Assembly (NCBI GenBank): GCA_965243185.1
Contig: OZ251531.1
Location: 868,001 to 932,000, forward strand
DNA length: 64,000 nt
Reading direction: 5' to 3'
Origin: CBDBCU01 sp965243185
Lineage (GTDB): Bacteria > Chloroflexota > Dehalococcoidia > Lucifugimonadales > UBA3495
Part shown: one piece after another, positions 58,825-64,000 of the stretch
Position numbering within the stretch: the stretch's first letter is position 1
How the letters are laid out: each line of letters starts with the position of its first letter
The notes under the pieces: generated by a model
What the model saw: the letters and a program-made list of their open reading frames with translations, nothing else
The model's database searches: none
What the model was told of the DNA's origin: nothing
Position numbers and translations under genes: made by a program

Positions 58825-59862
58825 TTAGAGAGGGAGAGCTACGGCGTTGCCGGTTTGGGCGCTGCGGGTTACGGCTTCGGTGAATTCCATGTAGTGGAGT
58901 CCGACGTCAAAGGGGGTGTGGGTTATGGGTTCGTGGCCGCGGATGGCGCTGATGAATTCCGCTTCGACACGCCAGGCGTATTGGGTTTCCGGGGGATTGG
59001 GGATTTCGGCCAGGGCGCGGTCGCCGGGTTGGCCGCCGCGGACGGTCAGGTCGGGGGTGAGGTGGAGGGTGCCTTGGCTGCCGTAGAGCCAGACTTGGGC
59101 GCCGGGGGCGAGGCCGGTTACGGAGCTGACGCGGAGGTGTCCTTGCGCGCCGTTAGCCAGTTCCATAAGGATGTCGACATGGTCGGGGATGGTGATGGGC
59201 TGCCAGTTACCGGCATCATCGCGGCGGGCGGGGACATTGACTTTGGTCATGGCCATTACGCGGACGGCGGGGCCCGTCCAGCGGATCAGGCATTCGTACC
59301 AGATGCCCATATTCATAATGTTGTAGCCGCTGAGGGCGCGGTTGTGCCGCCAGTGGAGGGGCGCGTCGCGGTCGATGAAGGCCGGGGTGAGGATTTGGGC
59401 GTCGACGGCGAGGAGGTCGCCGATGTAGCCGTCGGCGATGAGTTGGCGGAGGAGGTTGTCCACAGGAAAAGTAGAGGGGCCGGGGACGATTTGGGCGATG
59501 AGGTCAGGATGTTGGCGGGAGCAGTCGAGCATCGCGCGGGCTTCGGCGGCGTCGGCGGCCATGCGGGCTTCGCAGAGGACGTGTTTGCCGGCATTGAGGG
59601 CGGCGATGGTCAAAGTGTGGTGCATATAGGGCCAGGTGCCGATGCAGACGGCGTCGATAGTGGGGTCGGCGAGGAGTTCGGGCCAGGTGTCATAGACGGC
59701 GGGGATGTTGAAGGCGTCGGCGACGCGCTGGCCGGAGGCGCGGCTGCGGTTGGCGACGGCGGCGAGTTCGACGCCGGGGACTTTGAGAAAGCCGGGGATG
59801 TGGCGGTCGCGGGTGTTGCGTCCGGCGCCGATAAATCCGATGCGTACGGGAGTGTCGGTCAC
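58825..59862 (-). CDS. Gfo/Idh/MocA family oxidoreductase
   Basis: The 345-residue NAD(P)-dependent dehydrogenase has an N-terminal Rossmann motif GFIGAGRNTRDRHIPGF, IDAVCIGTWPYMHHTL, and the family EAR/EKP-like motif, here CEARMA with Arg and Met in place of the usual Lys-Pro. The C-terminal alpha/beta domain has ALSGYNIMNMGIWYECLIRW. The missing Lys in the canonical EKP motif suggests altered catalysis. It acts on sugars or inositol-like substrates by family precedent. Third codon positions in the coding strand are C-rich. Confidence 0.87.
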   Translation of the reverse strand: MTDTPVRIGFIGAGRNTRDRHIPGFLKVPGVELAAVANRSRASGQRVADAFNIPAVYDTWPELLADPTIDAVCIGTWPYMHHTLTIAALNAGKHVLCEARMAADAAEARAMLDCSRQHPDLIAQIVPGPSTFPVDNLLRQLIADGYIGDLLAVDAQILTPAFIDRDAPLHWRHNRALSGYNIMNMGIWYECLIRWTGPAVRVMAMTKVNVPARRDDAGNWQPITIPDHVDILMELANGAQGHLRVSSVTGLAPGAQVWLYGSQGTLHLTPDLTVRGGQPGDRALAEIPNPPETQYAWRVEAEFISAIRGHEPITHTPFDVGLHYMEFTEAVTRSAQTGNAVALPL

Positions 59863-59941
59863 GGTGAACCTCCTGGGGGTGGTTTGGGGTGTTTTTGGGG
59901 GATGGCTGGCGGGGATTATAAACGAGAGGGCTTATTCAGTC

Positions 59942-59947
59942 TATAAT
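59942..59947 (+). promoter_or_regulatory. -10 box before the signal peptidase gene
   Basis: Perfect TATAAT in AGTCTATAATGG, 42 bases upstream of the ATG. No clear -35 box. Confidence 0.4.
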
Positions 59948-59989
59948 GGTGATTATTCTGCTAGGAATAGTTGGGGGGAAACGGTTAGA

Positions 59990-60541
59990 ATGGCGTTCCG
60001 GGTTGGGGCCAGGGGGTTACGGGGGTTAGGGCGGCGGCTGCGGTCGGAGTTGGCGCGGCTGGGGCGGCTGCGGGAATTGATGCGGCTGGGGCGGCGGCCG
60101 GTGGGTTTGGTGCGGGTGCGGGGGGATAGTATGCGGCCGACGCTGGGGGATGGGCAGTATGTGTTGACCCGGCCGTTGGATTGCAGGCGGCCGCTGCGGC
60201 GGGGGGATATAATTGTCTTTCGGGAGCCGGGGGCGCGGGGGCAATGCTATATCAAGCGGGTTGTGGGGCTGCCGGAGGAGTTTATCGAGTTCGCGGGGGG
60301 GCGGGTTTGGATTGACGGGCAGCTGCGGCCGGAGTTGGGGATGGTGGCGGCGCCGGCGGGAGGGCGGGATTTTGCGCGGCGTTGGCATACCGGGGCGGGG
60401 GAGTATTTTGTGCTGGGGGATAATCGGGGGGACAGCGCGGATAGCCGGCGGTTTGGGCCGGTGGCGGAGGGGCTGATTGGGGGGCGGGTGTGGTTTTGGC
60501 GGGGGCGGGGGGCGTCTGGATTCCCACTTTCGTGGGAATGA
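59990..60541 (+). CDS. Signal peptidase I-like protein without membrane anchor
   Basis: The 183-residue S26-family peptidase has the nucleophile Ser47 in RGDSMRPTL and the general-base Lys89 in YIKRVVGLP. The family block VLGDNRGDSADSRRFGPV is complete. The N-terminus (about 1-40) is a basic, amphipathic helix (GRRLRSELARLGRLRELMRLGRR) with no hydrophobic anchor, unlike standard LepB. The last residues, SGFPLSWE, are encoded by a dRS3-like repeat that supplies the stop codon. It may be a degraded or specialised peptidase of the mitochondrial Imp or SipW class, acting on a limited substrate set. Confidence 0.78.
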   Translation: MAFRVGARGLRGLGRRLRSELARLGRLRELMRLGRRPVGLVRVRGDSMRPTLGDGQYVLTRPLDCRRPLRRGDIIVFREPGARGQCYIKRVVGLPEEFIEFAGGRVWIDGQLRPELGMVAAPAGGRDFARRWHTGAGEYFVLGDNRGDSADSRRFGPVAEGLIGGRVWFWRGRGASGFPLSWE

Positions 60542-60545
60542 CGGT
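60520..60545. repeat. dRS3-like palindromic repeat fused to the signal peptidase 3' end
   Basis: GGATTCCCACTTTCGTGGGA followed by ATGACGG. Its TGA is the stop of the gene ending at 60541. Confidence 0.8.
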
Positions 60546-60632
60546 AGAAGGGCGGGAATGACGGTGGTAGGGTGGGGCAAGGCGGGAGTAAGGGGACATT
60601 AACCGGGAGAAGGAAGGGAGAATAGGGCGGCT

Positions 60633-61610
60633 GTGGCAGTTCGGCAAATTGGAGCGGGGGGCTACCGGCAACTGATGATTAAGCCGAGGGAGGCGACCTC
60701 CCGGCATACGGCGACGCTGCGGGAGCGGATTTCGAATCTGCCGTTCCTGCATTACCGGCCGGTGATTATGCTGATTTGCATTGCCCGGGAGATGTTGACC
60801 CGGGATGCGAATCACATGGCGGCGGGGGTTTCCTATTACGCCATTTTTGCGCTGTTTCCCTGCATTCTGGGGGTTATGGTCATTTCGGACTGGGTGACGG
60901 ATTCGGAGGTTCTCCAGAAGGCGTTTCTGGAGTTTATCCTGGGGAATCTGCCGGGGTCGGCGGGGTTTATCCAGAACAACATTAACGAGATTGTGCGGCA
61001 GCGGAGCGCGCTGGCGATTATTTCGGTGGCCGGCTTGCTGCTGGCGTCCGGGGCGTTTTTCGAGGCGATAACGCGGGTAGTGAATCGGGCGTGGGGGGTA
61101 CACCGGGCGCGGCCGTTTCACATTTCGCGGCTGCGGCATTTGGTATCGCTGGGATTTTTCGGGCTGGTGCTGATGTCGTCGGTGGCGGTGTCGTCCACTT
61201 TGGAGATTTTGCAGCGGCAGGATTTGGGGATGCCGGGGCAGCAGATTTTTCTGGAGCCGGGGATGGGGCAGCTGGTTTTGCAGCTGACTTCGTGGCTGGT
61301 GACTTTTGTGATTTTTGTCGCCATTTACCGGTTTGTGCCGAATTGCCGGGTGTATTGGCGGCACGTGTGGCTGGGGGCGGTGGTGGCGACGGGGCTGCTG
61401 GAGACGGCGAAGGTGATTTTCAGCTGGTATTTGACGAATTATGCGAACTATAATCAGTTGTATGGGTCGCTGGCGTCGGCAATAGTTTTTCTGTTTTGGG
61501 TGTATGTGGCGGCGCTGATTCTGATTTTGGGGGCGGAGATTTGCTCCCAGTATCAGAACATCTATCGGCCGGAGGATAAGGATGATTTTCCGCAGGCGTG
61601 GACGCTGTGA
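60633..61610 (+). CDS. YihY/BrkB family membrane protein
   Basis: The 325-residue protein starts at GTG and has six membrane helices. It shows the family block NHMAAGVSYYAIFALFPCILGVM (residues about 60-82) and an ASGAFFEAITRVVNRAWGV block. The C-terminal block YGSLASAIVFLFWVYVAALILILGAEI is also complete. Proteins of this family were first linked to RNase BN by mistake and to serum resistance (BrkB). Their transport role is unproven. Coding-strand third positions are G-rich. Confidence 0.92.
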   Translation: MAVRQIGAGGYRQLMIKPREATSRHTATLRERISNLPFLHYRPVIMLICIAREMLTRDANHMAAGVSYYAIFALFPCILGVMVISDWVTDSEVLQKAFLEFILGNLPGSAGFIQNNINEIVRQRSALAIISVAGLLLASGAFFEAITRVVNRAWGVHRARPFHISRLRHLVSLGFFGLVLMSSVAVSSTLEILQRQDLGMPGQQIFLEPGMGQLVLQLTSWLVTFVIFVAIYRFVPNCRVYWRHVWLGAVVATGLLETAKVIFSWYLTNYANYNQLYGSLASAIVFLFWVYVAALILILGAEICSQYQNIYRPEDKDDFPQAWTL

Positions 61611-61637
61611 CGGGGAGGTTATCGCATATAGAAGTCG

Positions 61638-61710
61638 TCATTCCGGCGAAAGCGGCGGGTAAAAGTTTGCGGCGTTTCTGGATTCCCACTTTCGTGGGAA
61701 TGACGGTGGG
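61638..61710. repeat. Pair of dRS3-like repeat units
   Basis: GTCATTCCGGCGAAAGCGGC (61638 on) and GATTCCCACTTTCGTGGGAA (61681 on) face each other as at 58700. A further copy starts at 61741. Confidence 0.7.
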
Positions 61711-61780
61711 AGCGGCGGTAATGACGGTGGCGATAGGCGATAGGGGGCTGGATTCCCGCTTTTGGGGGAAGGACGGGGGG

Positions 61781-62320
61781 TTAGCTGGGAGGCGTGGCGT
61801 AGTCGGCGGGGAGGGCGTTGGGGCCGCGCTGGAGTCCTTTGAGGTAGGCGATTTGGCCTTGGTGTTGGTAGAATTCGCCGAGGAGCTGCATAAAGACGCG
61901 GGCGATGGATAGGTTGGGGCGGCGTTCCCGGGGGATGCGGTCGAAGTCTTGGGGGGATAGCTGCCGGAGGTAGTCGAGGGTGGCGGCGCGGACGGCGGCG
62001 GCGTAGTCGAGGAGTTGGGGGAGGTCGAGGATGGGGAAGTTGGCGACTTGCTGGGGGGTGTGGCCGAAGCCGTTGTCGCGGGTCGGCAGGCCGAATTTTT
62101 GGTGCCAGCCGTCGCGTTCCCAGAGTTCGGGCTGGTTTTGGATAAAGAATTGGATCCACATATCTTCGACGCGGAGGGTGTGCCAGAGGAGCCAGCCGAT
62201 GGGGTTGGCGTCGGGGGTGGGCTGCCAGGCGAGTTCGGCGGGGGTGAGGTCGTGGACGGCGGCGAGGAGGAGGGATTGTTCTTGGTCGAGGGCGGATTGG
62301 ATGAAGGGGGTGAGGGTCAT
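61781..62320 (-). CDS. DinB family protein
   Basis: The 179-residue four-helix bundle protein has PTPDANPIGWLLWHTLRVEDMWIQ, with the first metal-binding His in the WHTLR helix, and LLGEFYQHQGQIAYLKGL, with the third His site. These match the DinB/YfiT bacillithiol or mycothiol transferase-like fold. Many members bind Ni or Zn and transfer thiols. Function of this one is not known. It is alone on the minus strand. Confidence 0.88.
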   Translation of the reverse strand: MTLTPFIQSALDQEQSLLLAAVHDLTPAELAWQPTPDANPIGWLLWHTLRVEDMWIQFFIQNQPELWERDGWHQKFGLPTRDNGFGHTPQQVANFPILDLPQLLDYAAAVRAATLDYLRQLSPQDFDRIPRERRPNLSIARVFMQLLGEFYQHQGQIAYLKGLQRGPNALPADYATPPS

Positions 62321-62403
62321 AGTTGGGGCCGCCTTTTGGGGTTAAGATTTTGGGGTTGACGCTCCGGTTTGGTGGCGCGGGGGAAGGTTTGCAGTGGTTG
62401 GAA

Positions 62404-62751
62404 TTATACCAGGTAGCGGGGTAGGCCGGCGCGCCGGGCTAATTCCTGCTTCAAAGTTACCAGGGTTGCCAGGTAGTCAGGAAAGCTGAGGGCGGGCGGT
62501 GGGTCTTTGAGGCGATGGGCGCCGGTTTTGGGGTCGGGGTAGAGGGAAAACCGCTCCCAGTGGCATTGCCGACAGAGCCAGCCGGGTTCGTCGCCGTCCC
62601 AGGCTGCGTCGCCGGGCCACCAATAGAGGGCAGCGGCGCTAAAGTCGGAAACGTCGTGCCAGCTTTCGCCGTAGCAGGGGTATAAGTAGCGGACTTCGGG
62701 GATTTCCGCGGTTTCCCAAGGGCGGGGGTCTGGGGTTTGCGGGTCGGGCAT
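62404..62751 (-). CDS. Hypothetical protein with CxxC motif
   Basis: The protein has 115 residues from ATG 62751 (AAGGA upstream); the longer frame overlapping rnhA is rejected. It contains Trp-rich ESWHDVSDFSAAALYWWPGDA and a CRQCHWE motif. The C-terminal helix SFPDYLATLVTLKQELARRAG is well formed. I do not recognise a family. It lies directly downstream of rnhA on the same strand, 45 bases apart. Confidence 0.5.
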   Translation of the reverse strand: MPDPQTPDPRPWETAEIPEVRYLYPCYGESWHDVSDFSAAALYWWPGDAAWDGDEPGWLCRQCHWERFSLYPDPKTGAHRLKDPPPALSFPDYLATLVTLKQELARRAGLPRYLV

Positions 62752-62795
62752 AGTTGGACTTCCTTTCATCCCTTGCGGGAAAGGCGGCTGGGCGG

Positions 62796-63269
62796 TTAGG
62801 GACGGTAGCCCGTGTCCTCGGGTAGGTTGGGCTGTTTGGCGGCTTGGACGGCGAGGTGGTCGCAGCGTTCGTTTTCGGGATTGCCGGCGTGGCCGCGCAC
62901 CCAGCGGAATTGTACCTGATGCCGGGCGCAGAGTTCCAGCAGGGTTTGCCACAAGTCGGGGTTTAATGCCGGTTCGCGTTTGTTGCGCCGCCAGCCGTTG
63001 GCTTGCCATTTTTTAGCCCAACCTTTTTCAATGGCGTCCACTACATAGCGGGAGTCGCTGTGCAGGATGACCGGGCAAGGCCGATTCAAAGCCTCCAGCG
63101 CTTTGATAACCGCCATCAACTCCATCCGATTGTTGGTAGTCAGCCGATAGCCGCCGCTCAACTCCCGGCGGACTTCGCCGTAGCACAGCACGACCCCATA
63201 CCCGCCAGGGCCGGGATTGCCGAGGCAGGCGCCGTCGGTGTGGATTTCGACTTGCTTGAGCGTAGTCAT
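62796..63269 (-). CDS. rnhA: Ribonuclease HI
   Basis: The 157-residue protein cleaves the RNA strand of RNA-DNA hybrids. All catalytic residues are present: Asp12 (HTDGACLGNPG), Glu50 (NNRMELMAV), Asp72 (HSDSRYVVD) and Asp137 (NERCDHLA), with His127 in VRGHAGN. The RNA-binding basic protrusion KGWAKKWQANGWRRNKREP is present as in E. coli RNase HI. It starts 2 bases after the stop of the TIR-like gene, so it may be cotranslated with it. Confidence 0.96.
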   Translation of the reverse strand: MTTLKQVEIHTDGACLGNPGPGGYGVVLCYGEVRRELSGGYRLTTNNRMELMAVIKALEALNRPCPVILHSDSRYVVDAIEKGWAKKWQANGWRRNKREPALNPDLWQTLLELCARHQVQFRWVRGHAGNPENERCDHLAVQAAKQPNLPEDTGYRP

Positions 63270-63271
63270 GG

Positions 63272-64000
63272 TTAATCCACTAGATCAGCGACCTTAATCT
63301 CGAAACCCGCCTCTTGCAACCTAGCGGCGAGTTTGTTTTTGGCCTCGTTGATATGTTCCTCGAAGGGGATGTAGATAATCCCCTCAATATCAGTGGGCCG
63401 TTCTATGGACTGCCCCTTGGTGTCCTTAACCAAGATGGCGACCCTTTGCCGCCCCAGCCGAGCTAACACCATTCCGAGCTCGAGAACAACATTCTGTCGC
63501 GCACGGGGGGACAAAGGGTTCTGGCTTCCTTGAAGGCGTCCCTCGTCATCAGGAGTTAAAAGGACACAGGCAAAGTCCGCATTGGTCAGAGAATCCAAGT
63601 TCTCGATAATGGTGTCTCCGCCGCCAGACAGGTTTTGTAGCACTATAGGCTCTAACCTCAAGCGCAACAAAATCAGTTCGAGCTGGTCGCGGGCGGTAAC
63701 ATCGTGTCCATACACGATAAACACCCGCTTGGGAAGATTTGCCCTCGGTTGCAACCCGCCTGCTTGAGACCCGGACGGCACTACAACGGGGCTGGATTCG
63801 GGTACAACTGCTTCTAACGAGATGCTCTCGAGAAGCGCCTGCACCTCATGCCTCAGCGGAGTTTCCCGCCCTTGGACGAGTACCCTACCCGTGCTAGGGT
63901 AAAAGGATACAGGAGTACCGTCGGTTAGGCGGTACTGGATACCATTGGCAACGGGCCTTTGATCCCCGGGATTCCACCAACCCTGCTCGAGCAAGACGCT
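63272..64000 (-). CDS. TIR-like nucleotide-binding protein with N-terminal TBP-like domain (5' end outside window)
   Basis: The frame is open to the window edge; a TTG at 63994 is a possible but unsupported start. The C-terminal domain (about 90-235 of the visible 240) matches the predicted nucleotide-binding TIR-like family PF10137: KRVFIVYGHDVTARDQLEL, LEPIVLQNLSGGGDTIIENLD, FACVLLTPDDEG, RARQNVVLELGMVLARLG. Such domains are effectors in nucleotide-signalling antiphage systems that degrade NAD+. The N-terminal part has VSFYPSTGRVLVQGRE, which resembles the TBP-like hybrid-binding domain of RNase HIII. RNase HI follows directly. An immune role is inferred. Confidence 0.8.
   Translation of the reverse strand, partial: SVLLEQGWWNPGDQRPVANGIQYRLTDGTPVSFYPSTGRVLVQGRETPLRHEVQALLESISLEAVVPESSPVVVPSGSQAGGLQPRANLPKRVFIVYGHDVTARDQLELILLRLRLEPIVLQNLSGGGDTIIENLDSLTNADFACVLLTPDDEGRLQGSQNPLSPRARQNVVLELGMVLARLGRQRVAILVKDTKGQSIERPTDIEGIIYIPFEEHINEAKNKLAARLQEAGFEIKVADLVD

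Noticed and set aside
1..64000. CRISPR arrays, rRNA operons, prophage or replication origin
   Set aside because: No regularly spaced repeats, rRNA, phage structural genes or DnaA-box clusters were seen.

Overview
The window looks like a chromosomal segment of a free-living, high-GC bacterium, most likely a Chloroflexota member (Dehalococcoidia or SAR202-like). That placement is an inference from the gene mix: a UPF0182 protein, GuaB3, an EF-G2 with DTPGY, a UGSC selenoprotein, and a YqeK/HIT/acyl-CoA dehydrogenase block. No rRNA or other marker is present to fix it.

Layout. 1-5.3 kb: the 3' end of methylmalonyl-CoA mutase, a Uma2 protein, a HigBA toxin-antitoxin pair, EF-G2, and a ~0.5 kb non-coding repeat with its own promoter. 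5.3-8.4 kb: a class V aminotransferase, a NYN nuclease and membrane proteins. 8.4-13.4 kb: a defence island with overlapping m5C methyltransferase, NgoFVII-like PLD endonuclease and Vsr genes, beside an intact 1076-bp IS (9-bp target duplication, A_AAA_AAA frameshift site) inserted in a truncated N6-methylase-type gene. 13.4-19.4 kb: OsmC, rhodanese, tRNA-Gly, GuaB3, then a three-gene operon headed by an in-frame-UGA selenoprotein. A tRNA-Ile(UAU) follows, enclosed in 27-bp perfect inverted repeats. 19.6-24.2 kb: a zinc-ribbon protein and dnaE. 24.2-27.1 kb: a repeat graveyard with a secreted protein, a nested MITE, a second inverted copy of the non-coding repeat, and a fragment of a second secreted gene. 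27.3-46.5 kb: mostly housekeeping: rpsA, yqeK, HIT, acyl-CoA dehydrogenase, aminotransferase, argG, argD, UPF0182, an LLM oxidoreductase, the beta and gamma subunits of a Na+ pump decarboxylase, enoyl-CoA hydratase, a lipoprotein cyclophilin and RraA. Small toxin-antitoxin-like genes are mixed in. 46.6-64 kb: a candidate sRNA, DUF3800, XerD, amtB, a degenerate RuvC-like operon, a lipoprotein hydrolase, a second full-length secreted paralogue, an unusual signal peptidase, BrkB, RNase HI and a TIR-like protein cut by the window edge.

How the parts connect. MCM, acyl-CoA dehydrogenase, enoyl-CoA hydratase and OadBG fit propionate, branched-chain or fatty-acid oxidation with Na+ cycling. argG and argD give arginine synthesis. 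Defence functions cluster at 8-13 kb and at the right edge. The most notable items are the UGSC selenoprotein with a SECIS-like hairpin just after the UGA, the tRNA-Ile(UAU) in a transposon-like inverted repeat, the duplicated ~0.5 kb candidate RNA with a conserved promoter, and the secreted-protein family with a near-constant N-terminus, swapped C-termini, headless C-terminal copies and an inverted promoter loop upstream.
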